64,000 bases of DNA from Zizania palustris (GCA_019279435.1 JAAALK010000289.1:86211023-86275022), one strand, 5' to 3'. Shown: positions 19,926-34,709, counted from the stretch's first letter. The notes: generated from the letters alone by a model not told the origin. Numbers and translations are program-made.

Positions 19926-21889
19926 TGTTGGACCGGAAACAGCGACCAGAGGGGGGTGAATGGGAGCTTTTAAAATTTCAGACTAAGAAACATCCTTCTG
20001 TTTTAATTCTGTCTTCTGCGGAACAGGCTTCGAACACACCCTTCGAAGTTCTGGTTCGGAGGTATTTCTTAGCTCCGAAACAAGGCTTCGCAAGGAGCAA
20101 AAGTTCGAAGACTTCGCTCCACTTACAACACGAAACTTCAGCTTTGCTAAGTCAGTGCAGGCTCCGCACACTGGGTGCCTTCGAGCAGACTTCGCACTTC
20201 ATGCTTCGCAAGAGCAGACTTCTCTCTGAAGACTTTGACCAAATACTCAGCGCAAGCAACTGGTACTAGGCTTCGTACTTCGAAGGTCTAAATGCACACA
20301 GAACACACTTCGCTGAGGACTTCGACAAGGGAAGAAAACAGGCTTTGATTCAACCCAAGGACAGTGCTTCGCTAGTAATCAGAGAGGTCTAGCCTCCAGT
20401 TTACACAGAGCGAACAGACACTGAAAGACACACACTTTACACGAATAGACCTCTCACACACTTCTCCAGAAGAGATCCAGTGCACAAACTCAACCCAGAA
20501 GAGGATGGTGCACAGAGAAATCAAAACATGCAGTGCAAAGTAGGCATACAAGTTCAAACAATAAATAAAACAGAATCAAAGTTTCATTGCTAGCACAAGA
20601 GCTCAAAAATGTCCGCTCAAAGTGTTACTATGGCCTAGGCTAGCCTCCACTATTTATAGGCACTATTCAGCCCTATGAATAGACTACTTTACCCCTAGGG
20701 TTTACACTGGTTTTGTCTCATCAGAACAGGGGGGTACAATTGGTAGTCTACTTTATTTGGAGGCTTCTTTTGTCAGCTTCGCAGAGGAGACAACATCAGC
20801 TTTTGCAGAGTAGACACGGTCAGCCTTTGCAGTCTTGGAGTCTTCTGAAGTCCCCCTTCGCACGCAAGGGGTGCAGTAGCTTCGGTGAGAAGCCTTGAGC
20901 CTGACGGCCTTCGCTTCACTGAAGTCAGCCTTCGATACAGTGACGGTTTTGAGCCGAAGCCGTCAAAGCCCTTGGGCCTTCGCACCAACACCTCCGGAGT
21001 GGACCACCACGGCTTCGCAGCTTCTCCCAGCTCGTACTCCGTCAGTCCGTGTACCAAAGCCATGCATGACCAAAGTACCTCAAGTCAGCCACACTCCGAA
21101 GCCCACACCTTTGGAGTACCACCCTTCGAAGTCCCTCCCTCGTCCAAGGCCTCCGCATGAAGCATTCCATGAGCACTTCGTCGCAGTGTCTCTCCCCGAG
21201 CACACTCCTCGATGAACCTCACCCGGACCATGCCTTCGATGCACCTCGACTTCTGAGACCTTCGTCGGGTATACCTTCGAGTGTCTCCCTCCGGAGCACA
21301 CTTCGAACACCTTGCCTCATTGCTGAGGACTTTGTCCACCATACTCCGAAGTCACTCTATTCAGAGTACCCTTCGAAGTGCCTCGCCTCCGAGGACTTCA
21401 TCTCGGAGTACCTTCACCCGGAGCCATGCTCCGTGCTCTCTACCTTCGTCTGGTGCACCTCGACCCGAGGTCCGACCTCGACCCCTTCGTATCCTTCGTG
21501 ACGGAGCTCCCCGCTCGCCTAGCATCAAGCCTCCTGCTTGACCCACGTTCACTTGCTGCGAACCATCCGTCACATCTGAAGTCACCTGCGCACCACAGAC
21601 AAACAAACAAGTGTATCCAATACCCCGGAGACCTCTCCGGGTAAACAACCTTCGGCACACACTCCGGTGTACCGCCCAAAGTACCGAGACCTTCGGTACT
21701 GACCCAGTCATCGTGTACCGTCGGACCCCTCCGACAGGCACACTCCGCTGCAACAGCTGCAGCAGCTAGAACCCACCGAACCCTTCGGTGAAGCAACCTC
21801 CGAACCCCTTCGGAGGGACCTCTTCGAATTAGAGGATAAAATCTGTCAATCACTCATCACAGACTCCGAAACCAACCCTTGGTTTCTCA
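19926..21889 (-). repeat. LTR2 of the D array (1,964 bp)
   Basis: It has the same ends as LTR1, serves as 5' LTR for I1 and 3' LTR for I2, and has a TATA box at 20651-20660. The G-run near its start is 6 long against 7 in LTR1. The adjoining polypurine tract has four G instead of five. Confidence 0.92.
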
Positions 21890-23009
21890 ATCTCCCCTTG
21901 ATGAGTGCATTGACAACCAAACTAAAGTTCAAGAAAATTTGAAAAATTTCAGCACACAAGTGACCATAAAAACTCAGAAATGAGCCAAATCATGTCACTT
22001 GACAAAAGAATTTTCCTCCCCCTTTTTCAAAAGAGTAAAAGCCCTTTCGGTAAATCTTCCCTTTGCAAGATAAAAACTCCCCCTGAGTTATTTTACCCCC
22101 TTGCTGCAGAGAACTCAAAAATTTCTCCCCCTTTGGCAATGCAGGCATCAAGGAGCATTTGAAAGCTTCGAAATGGGCAGAATTGCAAAGACATATAAAG
22201 CAAAAATATGCCAATTTAATACCAATTTTCATGTGCTCAACTATTTTTAACATTCTCTAAAAACATGATGACCGCATGTGATTTTATCATTTTGAAATAA
22301 AAGCATCACAACTCAATCACGGTAATCGGACAAGTAAAAACAAGGACTGTGCAAAGCTAGTCAATTTTTACTCTAGAAATACATGTCCAGTTCAAGTGGA
22401 GCATGGAAAGCAAGCTTGATGAACAATGAATTTTTGTTATCTTTTCATAATGCCAGAGGTTATTTGTTTGTCTACCTTATACTTTCCAATCAAGCCAAGA
22501 CTAGGCACGAAAGCCATCAGAAGCTTAAGGCAGTGATTTTGACATACACTACACTATCCCAGTTCAGACCAATGTGCAATGGTAAGTAGTCTAGAATAGA
22601 GTAGTGCGACAAACAAACCCACCTGGATCTTTTCGCTTATAGCAAGCAAATCATGGATTTTTGGATTTTTAATTAAGTGACCAAATTGTTTAGCACTTGA
22701 TGAATATCCATGAGTAAGTAATACAATTTTTCAAGTTGCAATGCTTTGCATCCAGAGAAAAAGGAGTCTTGCTATCAAGCAGATAAAAGATAGCTAAAGC
22801 AGTCCTGCCTAAACATGCTAGTTTCAAGACTAAGCAGTGAGCATGATTTGATTTGGAAAGAAAAATCATGCATAAAATATTTCAGACATATTAAATAGAG
22901 CTGAGCTGAAATGATTACATGAATTAAAACTAGGCATATAAGTGCAAAAGATATAAATGCAATTTCACGCACAATAAGCATATGCAAGACAATCAAAATC
23001 TGCTTCCCC
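21890..23009 (-). other. Polypurine tracts and non-coding 3' region of unit I2
   Basis: Same layout as in I1. The main tract is shortened to CAAGGGGAGAT; the upstream GGGGGAG tracts are kept. No coding potential is seen. Confidence 0.7.
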
Positions 23010-26000
23010 TCACAAAATGTCATAAGAGTGACAAACACCAAGTTCCCCACACAAGTAGGAAAAACGAGAAGCATCGAGGGGTTTTGTGAAAATATCGGCT
23101 AGCTGGTGTTGGGTATCAACATATTGAAGTTCAATATCACCCCTCTCATTATGATCTCTGAGAAAATGATATCGCACATCAATGTGTTCAGTTCTGGAAT
23201 GCTGAACCGGGTTGTTTGCAATACAAATAGCACTAGTGTTATCACAGAAAAGTGGAACACTCTTATAATCTAACCCGAAATCCCGTAGAGTGGAAATCAT
23301 CCACAAAATCTGAGAGCAACAGCTAGCTGCAGCAACATATTCGGCCTCAGCCGTCGATTGTGCAACACTAGACTGTTTGCGGGAAGACCAACAAACCAGC
23401 GAAGTACCCAGAAAATGACAAGTACCGGAGGTACTTTTCCTATCAATCCTACACCCAGCAAAATCCGCATCGGAATAACCTCGAAGACATAAAGAGGAAG
23501 ACGCAGAATACCAAATGCCAAATTCGAGGGTATGTTTGAGATACCTGAGAATGCGCTTTACCGCTTAGCATTGCGAAGCTCGTGGTGAAGCCTGAAAATG
23601 AGCGCACAGACACACTGCAAAGTGTATGTCCGGCCTCGTAGCAGCCAAGTAGAGGAGGGAGTCGATCATGCTTCGGAACTCCTTCTAGTCTACGGCTTCT
23701 CCATCCTCGTTAGGATCCAATGCTATCAAAGTAGCCATCAGAGTAGCGAGGGGCTTCGCATCAACCATGTCGAACTTCTTGAGCAGGTCCTTGGTGTACT
23801 TTGTCTGGTAGACGAATGTACCTTGTTTGCTTTGCTTGATTTGCAAACCAAGGAAAAAGGTGAGTTCGCCCATCATGGACATCTCGAACTCCCTGCTCAT
23901 GGCATCTGCAAACTCGGCAACCAAAGCATGAGAAGAGCCACCAAAGATGATATCATCCACATAAATCTGAGTTAGGAGAAAATCTTTGCCATGCTTGAGA
24001 GTGAACAAGGTTTTATCAACATATCCCATCAAATACGCCCGCTCAAGCAGAAAAGACTTAAGTCTACCATACCATGCCCGAGGGGCCTGCTTGAGTCCAT
24101 AAAGAGCCTTATGAAGTTTAAGGACTTTATGTGGGTATTTGAGGGTTTTCAAAGCTAGGGGGTTGTTTTACATAAACATCTTCGCCTATGAAGCCATTAA
24201 GAAAAACACTTTTGACATCCATTTGATAGAGTTTGAATCCCCGGGATGTCGCAAAGGCAAGCAAAATCCTAATGGCTTCTAGACGCGCAATAGGTGCAAA
24301 AGTTTCAGTAAAATCAATACCTTCTAATTGAGAATAACCCTGAGCTACAAGTCTAGCCTTGTTTCTAACTACAGTCCCATCCTCCCCTTGTTTGTTTTTG
24401 AAAATCCATTTAGTTCCAATGAAATGAACATTTGGTGAAGGATCAACTAAAGTCCAGACTTGGTTTCTCTCAAAATTTTCAAGTTCTTCATGCATGGCAT
24501 TGATCCAACTAGAATCAGAAAGTGCATGACTAACATCTAAGGGCTCAAAAGAAGCAACAAAAGCGGAATCAATGAAATGAGCATGAGAACATGTTACCCT
24601 TTGATTAAGCTCACCAATGATCTGCTCGGGAGGGTGCATCCTTTGAACATGATGTGGAGCCTCGCGGCGGGATGCAGTCTCCCCCTCAACTTGTGCGTTG
24701 GAGTGGTCCAAGATGACCAATGTTGAGGTAGTTGCTTCGGAACCTTGTGCCGAAGTGGTCGAAGCGGGGTCGGCTTCGGGGGTTGAAGTCGAGGGTAGTA
24801 GGGGTTTATCTTCGAACTCTCGAGATCTTCTTCTTCGAAGATGGTCTGCTCCATGTCGTGTTCATTTGCCTGTTCAAAAATAGAACTAATAGAGGGGGTT
24901 GATTCATCAAAGGTCACATCACATGACTCGATGACAGTGTTAGTTTCCAAATTATAAACACGATAAGAATGACCATGTGTAGTGTAACCCAAAAAGATCC
25001 CGTCAGAAGAACGCGACTCAAATTTATCCAAATTTCCACGTTTTAGGATAAAGCAACGACAACCAAAAACTCAAAGATAAGTAACTTTGGGCTGTCTCCC
25101 AAAACGTAGCTCATAAGAAGTTAAATTTAAAATTGAGCGCAAGAAGATTCGGTTTGATATGTAACATGCATTGTTCATGGCCTCAGGCCAGAATTTTCTT
25201 GGAGTCCTGTGCTCATCGAGCATCGTCCTAGCCATCTCAACCAAAGTGCGGTTCTTTCTCTCAACAACACCGTTTTGTTGAGGAACTCACGGAGCAGAGA
25301 ATTGATGTTCTATGCCATGCTCCATGCAAAAGTCAACAAAGAGACTGTTTTTGAACTCAGTGCCATTATCACTTCGAATGAATTTCAATGCACCAGGGAG
25401 TTCAGTAAACAGCCTCAAAGTCAAGCTCCGAAAGTGTGAAAACACTTCATCCTTGCTGGCAAGAAAGAAGACCCAAGAGTAGCGAGAGAAATCGTCGACA
25501 ATGACTAACATATACCACTTGCCGCCTAAAGAACTAACCCGAGAGGGACCTACAGTGTCCATGTGGAGAAGTTCTCCGGGTTGTTCAGTCATCACCGTGT
25601 TGACTAGCGAGTGCGAAGCGACAATCATTTTTCCATGCCGACAAGGAGCGCAAACTAAATTCTTCTCAAACTTGAGCTTGACAATCCTCGAATCAGACCT
25701 AGGGCACTCAGATGAGCAAGCAATTCAAAGCTCATATGCCCCAGTATCCTATGCCACTTCCAAAGCTTAGAAGTAGAATGTGCAACAAGACAATGAGAAG
25801 AACCAGATGACTCAGAAAAATCTGCTCCAAAAACTCTCCCAACTCTAAAGATCTTACAAACCATTACGCCATCAGAATTGAGTACTTGTGAAGTATCACG
25901 ATGGAATTGCACTTCGAAGCCCTCATCAAGCAATTGAGATATAGAAAGCAAATTGTATCCCAAATTTTCAACCAAAGCAACATCTTTGAGAGTGAAATTT

Positions 26001-26527
26001 GACTTGATTCTTACCACACCTTTACCTTTCACTCTACTCCTTCTATTGTTGCCGAAGGTGATATGTTCCTTTTGCTTGGTTGTGGTGAGGCTGGAGAACC
26101 AAGCTGCATCTCCGGTCATGTGGCGCGAACAATCGGAGTTCATGATTCACGTGCCCTCCAAGTCTCGGTCCGGCGCTTACATATGATAAGAAAATCTCGA
26201 TCGCTCAGTGCTGGGGTGAGTGAATATACGACGAGGCATCCAGCACTGAGTGATACGAGTAGTAGGCACAGTAAAAATAGACTGTCCACGCACAGGATAA
26301 TCAGAATGATGCAAAGTGCGAGATCTACCTACAAGCAGTGACCCAAATGCATGACGAGGTCTCCTATTCTGTCGAGGTACAAATCTACTCGCCCGGGGTC
26401 TACCACCATATGGAACATGGTGAACACCTCGAGGAGCAAAACCTCTCCAAGAAGTACGAGGAGCCTCAAAAGCAGGACGTGAGTACAACTCAGACTCCTG
26501 CATACCTCGAGATGGGTAATGCATGTC
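23010..26527 (-). pseudogene. pol of unit I2, dead
   Basis: It has the same domain order and all the family-wide lesions of I1, including the protease N-S-D site. The first stop is TAA in place of TAG (26177-26179). The pre-integrase stretch is complete for 162 codons (26143 to 25655), unlike I1. Private frameshifts: a lost base near 24820, in the acidic linker between integrase and RT, and a gained base near 24142 inside RT, after the SFENP motif. RNase H is open to its stop at 23010. Confidence 0.88.
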
Positions 26528-28318
26528 CTAGAAACTCATCGCTTGAGAGCGTCGCTCATCCTTGATGCGACGAAAACAGAACCCAACTTGGGCTTCTGCT
26601 GAGTGGTTTTCTTGGGAGGAATTTTCTTTGTAGGAGGAGTGGTTTTATTTGGAGTTCGGGTGGGCTTTTTGGCTGATGGAGTGTCTAACAGAGCTCTCTC
26701 TTTCTCTAAGGTAGTGGGTAAGGTAAAAACAGTTTTGTTTACACTGTCTGAAGGAATCCTCTCAAAACCCAATCCTAGAGCTAACCCTGCTCTGTCAGCA
26801 CACATCTTGGTTTTGGCCAAGAGCAAGTCCATCCTACCCTTTCCGTCAGTGAATTTGTTAACCACAGAAAGAAGGTATTCATTTTTAGTCATGAGGTTTT
26901 CAGCTCGCTCTCTAACAGTGCCTAGATGGTCCTTAAGGGTTATGCAATTGTCACACACAGGTTGCACATCCTTAGAACTACCGGCCCTCTCCAATCTAGC
27001 CTCTAAATAATGAACATGCTTATCATGTAAATCAATGGTCTGATGTAATAAAGAACAGTTCATGCATTTATTTCTATCATGAGAACTAGAATCAACCATC
27101 AAAAGGTGCTTCTGTGCAGTCTCAAGCTCAGAAAGAGTTTGAGCATGCATAGAACGCAACTGAGCAAGCTCACCCATGACAACAGTGCAAGATTCACATT
27201 CAGCATCATTAATCCTAGACTTCAGCATGGCATAATCAGTAGAAACATATTCTATCCTAAGTCTAAGGTCTTTTCTATCTCTAGCGGCTTTCACAAGTAA
27301 CCTATCCTGACCAAGAACTACTTCATTCAGTTCATCTATTTTAATTGAAAGCTGGTCATAGGATAGAGGTACCTCAGATGAGTCAAGCTCATCGCCGCTG
27401 TGATCGCTATCGGCCATGAAGCAAAGGACGGTGAAATCTCGTCCCTTCTTTCCTTCTTTTCTTCCTTCCTTGGGGACTTCTCCTCCTCATCAGAGCTCGA
27501 CTCCTCAATTGAGGAAGTGTCGATGTCACTGAGAGCAGCAACAAAGGCTTTGGAAGCAACTTTGGCTACCCTCTTAGCCATCTTGTCGCACTTGCCCTTC
27601 ACAAAAGGTTTCCTCTCCTTTTTGTGGTATCTGGGGCGCTCACTCTCATCTCTCTTCTTGAGTTTTGGGCAATTGGCCTTGATGTGAGAAGTGTCACCAC
27701 ACTCAAAACAACCACTAAAATCACCTCTCCTCTGATCCCGTCTCTCATGGTGAAAACGGTTGAACCTTCTAGCAATGAGAGCAAGCTCATCATCATCCAG
27801 AGTATCCACCTGCTCCTTAGTGATGGAGACCAGGGATGATAAGGAAAAACCATCTGCAAGAACACAAGTGCCTGATGTGCTTGGTTCTGCAGTGGTGCCA
27901 CGACTAGTGTTAGAAACTAGTGCCAATGGCTGTGGTAAAGAGTTCCTATGCACTGCAAGAGAAGCCTTAGCAATATCTGTGGACTTCAGCTTGCTGAAGA
28001 GCTCATCACAGGTCAATGTGTCATAACCTGCCGACTCCGCAATGCTGGATATCTTCACTTCCCATATGCTACGATCAAGAGCATAGAGAAGCTTGATAGC
28101 CCTGTCATGATCATTGTAAGCAAGCGTCCCGTTGGACCACAAGTTACTCACTATCGCATCAAAGCGAGAAAACATGGCATCTATAGATTCACTAGGTGCC
28201 TGCACAAATAGCTGATACTGTTGATTGTATGTGCTTTGGCGCCTGGCCTTAATCTGTTTAGAGCCCTCATGAAAAATAGTGAGTATAGTCCAAATCTCCC
28301 TAGCTGTCCTAAGGTGCT
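26528..28318 (-). pseudogene. gag of unit I2, N-terminus deleted
   Basis: The first 80 or so codons, the leader, the primer site and the U5 end of the LTR are missing: gag joins LTR3 at a 3-base GCT overlap (28316-28318). The zinc knuckle CFECGDTSHIKANC is present. A one-base loss near 27448 shifts the frame in the Lys/Glu-rich linker. An 88-bp deletion at 26587/26588 removes the second zinc knuckle and shifts the frame again. Confidence 0.87.
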
Positions 28319-30070
28319 CCACTTACAACACGAAACTTCAGCTTTGCTAAGTCAGTGCAGGCTCCGCACACTGGGTGCCTTCGAGCAGACTTCGCACTTC
28401 ATGCTTCGCAAGAGCAGACTTCTCTCTGAAGACTTTGACCAAATACTCAGCGCAAGCAACTGGTACTAGGCTTCGTACTTCGAAGGTCTAAATGCACACA
28501 GAACACACTTCGCTGAGGACTTCGACAAGGGAAGAAAACAGGCTTTGATTCAACCCAAGGACAGTGCTTCGCTAGTAATCAGAGAGGTCTAGCCTCCAGT
28601 TTACACAGAGCGAACAGACACTGAAAGACACACACTTTACACGAATAGACCTCTCACACACTTCTCCAGAAGAGATCCAGTGCACAAACTCAACCCAGAA
28701 GAGGATGGTGCACAGAGAAATCAAAACATGCAGTGCAAAGTAGGCATACAAGTTCAAACAATAAATAAAAACAGAATCAAAGTTTCATTGCTAGCACAAG
28801 AGCTCAAAAATGTCCGCTCAAAGTGTTACTATGGCCTAGGCTAGCCTCCACTATTTATAGGCACTATTCAGCCCTATGAATAGACTACTTTACCCCTAGG
28901 GTTTACACTGGTTTTGTCTCATCAGAACAGGGGGGTACAATTGGTAGTCTACTTTATTTGGAGGCTTCTTTTGTCAGCTTCGCAGAGGAGACAACATCAG
29001 CTTTTGCAGAGTAGACACGGTCAGCCTTTGCAGTCTTGGAGTCTTCTGAAGCCCCCCTTCGCACGCGAGGGGTGCAGTAGCTTCGGTGAGAAGCCTTGAG
29101 CCTGACGGCCTTCGCTTCACTGAAGTCAGCCTTCGATACAGTGACGGTTTTGAGCCGAAGCCGTCAAAGCCCTTGGGCCTTCGCACCAACACCTCCGGAG
29201 TGGACCACCACGGCTTCGCAGCTTCTCCCAGCTCGTACTCCGTCAGTCCGTGTACCAAAGCCATGCATGACCAAAGTACCTCAAGTCAGCCACACTCCGA
29301 AGCCCACACCTTTGGAGTACCACCCTTCGAAGTCCCTCCCTCGTCCAAGGCCTCCGCATGAAGCATTCCATGAGCACTTCGTCGCAGTGTCTCTCCCCGA
29401 GCACACTCCTCGATGAACCTCACCCGACCATGCCTTCGATGCACCTCGACTTTTGAGACCTTCGTCGGATATACCTTCGAGTGTCTCCCTCCGGAGCACA
29501 CTTCAAACACCTTGCCTCATTGCTGAGGACTTTGTCCACCATACTCCGAAGTCACTCTATTCAGAGTACCCTTCGAAGTGCCTCGCCTCCGAGGACTTCA
29601 TCTCGGAGTACCTTCACCCGGAGCCATGCTCCGTGCTCTCTACCTTCGTCTGGTGCACCTCGACCCCTTCATATCCTTCGTGACCGAGCTCCCCGCTCGC
29701 CTAGCATCAAGCCTCCTCCTTGACCCACGTTCACTTGCTGCGAACCATCCGTCGCATCTGAAGTCACCTGCGCACCACAGACAAACAAACAAGTGTATCC
29801 AATACCCCGGAGACCTCTCCGGGTAAACAACCTTCGGCACACACTCCGGTGTACCGCCCAAAGTACCGAGACCTTCGGTACGACCCAGTCATCGTGTACC
29901 GTCGGACCCCTCCGACAGGCACACTCCGCTGCAACAGCTGCAGCAGCTAGAACCCACCGAACCCTTCGGTGAAGCAACCTCCGAACCCCTTCGGAGGGAC
30001 CTCTTCGAATTAGAGGATAAAATCTGTCAATCACTCATCACAGACTCCGAAACCAACCCTTGGTTTCTCA
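28316..30070 (-). repeat. LTR3 of the D array, lacking its U5 end
   Basis: It matches LTR2 from base 20116 of that copy onward, so about 190 bp including the TGTTGGACC end are gone. A TATA box lies at 28852-28861. An 18-bp segment is also missing near 29664, between two CCTCGACC repeats, which suggests replication slippage. Confidence 0.9.
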
Positions 30071-31191
30071 ATCTCCCCCTTGATGAGTGCATTGACAACC
30101 AAACTAAAGTTCAAGAAAATTTCAAAAATTTCAGCACACAAGTGACCATAAAAACTCAGAAATGAGCCAAATCATGTCACTTGACAAAAGAATTTTCCTC
30201 CCCCTTTTTCAAAAGAGTAAAAGCCCCTTCGGTAAATCTTCCCTTTGCAAGATAAAAACTCCCCCTGAGTTATTTTACCCCCTTGCTGCAGAGAACTCAA
30301 AAATTTCTCCCCCTTTGGCAATGCAGGCATCAAGGAGCATTTGAAAGCTTCGAAATGGGCAGAATTGCAAAGACATATAAAGCAAAAATATGCCAATTTA
30401 ATACCAATTTTCATGTGCTCAACTATTTTTAACATTCTCTAAAAACATGATGACCGCATGTGATTTTATCATTTTGAAATAAAAGCATCACAACTCAATC
30501 ACGGTAATCGGACAAGTAAAAACAAGGACTGTGCAAAGCTAGTCAATTTTTACTCTAGAAATACATGTCCAGTTCAAGTGGAGCATGGAAAGCAAGCTTG
30601 ATGAACAATGAATTTTTGTTATCTTTTCATAATGCCAGAGGTTATTTGTTTGTCTACCTTATACTTTCCAATCAAGCCAAGACTAGGCACGAAAGCCATC
30701 AGAAGCTTAAGGCAGTGATTTTGACATACACTACACTATCCCAGTTCAGACCAATGTGCAATGGTAAGCAGTCTAGAATAGAGTAGTGCGACAAACAAAC
30801 CCACCTGGATCTTTTCGCTTATAGCAAGCAAATCATGGATTTTTGGATTTTTAATTAAGTGACCAAATTGTTTAGCACTTGATGAATATCCATGAGTAAG
30901 TAATACAATTTTTCAAGTTGCAATGCTTTGCATCCAGAGAAAAAGGAGTCTTGCTATCAAGCAGATAAAAGATAGCTAAAGCAGTCCTGCCTAAACATGC
31001 TAGTTTCAAGACTAAGCAGTGAGCATGATTTGATTTGGAAAGAAAAATCATGCATAAAATATTTCAGACATATTAAATAGAGCTGAGCTGAAATGATTAC
31101 ATGAATTAAAACTAGGCATATAAGTGCAAAAGATATAAATGCAATTTCACGCACAATAAGCATATGCAAGACAATCAAAATCTGCTTCCCC
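30071..31191 (-). other. Polypurine tracts and non-coding 3' region of unit I3
   Basis: Main tract CAAGGGGGAGAT beside LTR3 with the usual upstream GGGGGAG tracts, then AT-rich DNA with no gene. Confidence 0.7.
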
Positions 31192-34100
31192 TCACAAAAT
31201 TTCATAAGAGTGACAAACACCAAGTTCCCCACACAAGTAGGAAAAACGAGAAGCATCGAGGGGTTTTGTGAAAATATCGGCTAGCTGGTGTTGGGTATCA
31301 ACATATTGAAGTTCAATATCACCCCTCTCATTATGATCTCTGAGAAAATGATATCGCACATCAATGTGTTCAGTTCTGGAATGCTGAACCGGGTTGTTTG
31401 CAATAAAAATAGCACTAGTGTTATCACAGAAAAGTGGAACACTCTTATAATCTAACCCGAAATCCCGCAGAGTGGAAATCATCCACAAAATCTGAGAGCA
31501 ACAGCTAGCTGCAGCAACATATTCGGCCTCAGTCGTCGATTGTGCAACACTAGACTGTTTGCGGGAAGACCAACAAACCAGCGAAGTACCCAGAAAATGA
31601 CAAGTACCGGAGGTACTTTTCCTATCAATCCTACACCCAGCAAAATCCGCATCGGAATAACCTCGAAGACATAAAGAGGAAGACGCAGAATACCAAATGC
31701 CAAATTCGAGGGTATGTTTGAGATACCTGAGAATGCGCTTTACCGCTTAGCATTGCGAAGCTCGTGGTGAAGCCTGAAAAAGAGCGCACAGACACACTGC
31801 AAAGTGTATGTCTGGCCTCGTAGCAGCCAAGTAGAGGAGGGAGTCGATCATGCTTCGGAACTCCTTCTAGTCTACGGCTTCTCCATCCTCGTTAGGATCC
31901 AATGCTATCAAAGTAGCCATTAGAGTAGCGAGGGGCTTCGCATCAACCATGTCGAACTTCTTGAGCAGCTCCTTGGTGTACTTCGTCTGGTAGACGAATG
32001 TACCTTGTTTGCTTTGCTTGATTTGCAAACCAAGGAAAAAGGTGAGTTCGCCCATCATGGACATCTCGAACTCCCTGCTCATGGCATCTGCAAACTCGGC
32101 AACCAAAGCATGAGAAGAGCCACCAAAGATGATATCATCCACATAAATCTGAGTTAGGAGAAAATCTTTGCCATGCTTGAGAGTGAACAAGGTTTTATCA
32201 ACATATCCCATCAAATACGCCCGCTCAAGCAGAAAAGACTTAAGTCTACCATACCATGCCCGAGGGGCCTGCTTGAGTCCATAAAGAGCCTTATGAAGTT
32301 TAAGGACTTTATGTGGGTATTTGGGGTTTTCAAAGCTAGGGGGTTGTTTTACATAAACATCTTCGCCTATGAAGCCATTAAGAAAAACACTTTTGACATC
32401 CATTTGATAGAGTTTGAATCCCCGGGATGTCGCAAAGGCAAGCAAAATCCTAATGGCTTGTAGACGCGCAATAGGTGCAAAAGTTTCAGTAAAATCAATA
32501 CCTTCTAATTGAGAATAACCCTGAGCTACAAGTCTAGCCTTGTTTCTAACTACAGTCCCATCCTCCCCTTGTTTGTTTTTGAAAATCCATTTAGTTCCAA
32601 TGAAATGAACATTTGGTGAAGGATCAACTAAAGTCCAGACTTGGTTTCTCTCAAAATTTTCAAGTTCTTCATGCATGGCATTGATCCAACTAGAATCAAA
32701 AAGTGCATGACTAACATCTAAGGGATCAAAAGAAGCAACAAAAGCGGAATCAATGAAATGAGCATGAGAACATGTTACCCTTTGATTAAGCTCACCAATG
32801 ATCTGCTCGGGAGGGTGCATCCTTTGAACATGATGTGGAGCCTCGCGGCGGGATGCAGTCTCCCCCTCAACTTGTGCGTTGGAGTGGTCCAAGATGACCA
32901 ATGTTGAGGTAGTTGCTTCGGGACCTTGTGCCAAAGTGGTCGAAGCGGGGTCGGCTTCGGGGGTTGAAGTCGAGGGTAGTAGGGGTTTATCTTCGAACTC
33001 TCCGAGATCTTCTTCTTCGAAGATGGTCTGCTCCATGTCGTGTTCATTTGCCTGTTCAAAAATAGAACTAATAGAGGGGGTTGATTCATCAAAGGTCACA
33101 TCACATGACTCGATGACAGTGTTAGTTTCCAAATTATAAACACGATAAGAATGACCATGTGTAGTGTAACCCAAAAAGATCCCGTCAGAAGAACGCGACT
33201 CAAATTTATCCAAATTTCCACGTTTTAGGATAAAGCAACGACAACCAAAAACTCAAAGATAAGTAACTTTGGGCTGTCTCCCAAAACGTAGCTCATAAGA
33301 AGTTAAATTTAAAATTGAGCGCAAGAAGATTCGGTTTGATATGTAACATGCATTGTTCATGGCCTCAGGCCAGAATTTTCTTGGAGTCCTGTGCTCATCG
33401 AGCATCGTCCTAGCCATCTCAACCAAAGTGCGGTTCTTTCTCTCAACAACACCGTTTTGTTGAGGAACTCACGGAGCAGAGAATTGATGTTCTATGCCAT
33501 GCTCCATGCAAAAGTCAACAAAGAGACTGTTTTTGAACTCAGTGCCATTATCACTTCGAATGAATTTCAATGCACCAGGGAGTTCAGTAAACAGCCTCAA
33601 AGTCAAGCTCCGAAAGTGTGAAAACACTTCATCCTTGCTGGCAAGAAAGAAGACCCAAGAGTAGCGAGAGAAATCGTCGACAATGACTAACACATACCAC
33701 TTGCCGCCTAAAGAACTAACCCGAGAGGGACCTACAGTGTCCATGTGGAGAAGTTCTCCGGGTTGTTCAGTCATCACCGTGTTGACTGGCGAGTGCGAAG
33801 CGGCAATCATTTTTCCATGGCGACAAGGAGCGCAAACTAAATTCTTCTCAAACTTGAGCTTGACAATCCTCGAATCAGACCTAGGGCACTCAGATGAGCA
33901 AGCAATTCAAAGCTCATATGCCCCAGTATCCTATGCCACTTCCAAAGCTTAGAAGTATAATGTGCAACAAGACAATGAGAAGAACCAGATGACTCAGAAA
34001 AATCTGCTCCAAAAACTCTCCCAACTCTAAAGATCTTACAAACCATTACGCCATCAGAATTGAGTACTTGTGAAGTATCACGATGGAATTGCACTTCGAA

Positions 34101-34709
34101 GCCCTCATCAAGCAATTGAGATATAGAAAGCAAATTGTATCCCAAATTTTCAACCAAAGCAACATCTTTGAGAGTGAAATTTGACTTGATTCTTACCACA
34201 CCTTTACCTTTCACTCTACTCCTTCTATTGTTGCCGAAGGTGATATGTTCCTTTTGCTTGGTTGTGGTGAGGCTGGAGAACCAAGCTGCATCTCCGGTCA
34301 TGTGGCGCGAACAATCGGAGTTCATGATTCACGTGCCCTCCAAGTCTCGGTCCGGCGCCTACATATGATAAGAAAATCTCGATCGCTCAGTGCTGGGGTG
34401 AGTGAATATACGACGAGGCATCCAGCACTGAGTGATACGAGTAGTAGGCACAGTAAAAATAGACTGTCCATGCACAGGATAATCAGAATGATGCAAAGTG
34501 CGAGATCTACCTACAAGCAGTGACCCAAATGCATGACGAGGTCTCCTATTCTGTCGAGGTACAAATCTACTCGCCCGGGGTCTACCACCATATGGAACAT
34601 GGTGAACACCTCGAGGAGCAAAACCTCTCCAAGAAGTACGAGGAGCCTCAAAAGCAGGACGTGAGTACAACTCAGACTCCTGCATACCTCGAGATGGGTA
34701 ATGCATGTC
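31192..34709 (-). pseudogene. pol of unit I3, dead
   Basis: This is the copy closest to the family consensus. It carries the shared stops, the pre-integrase frameshift and the N-S-D protease site, and I found no further frameshift. The integrase-to-RT frame is open for 448 codons (33213 to 31867) and ends at the shared TAG. RNase H reads FCDNTSAIFIANN, with Cys to Phe after the motif, and ends at 31192. Confidence 0.88.
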
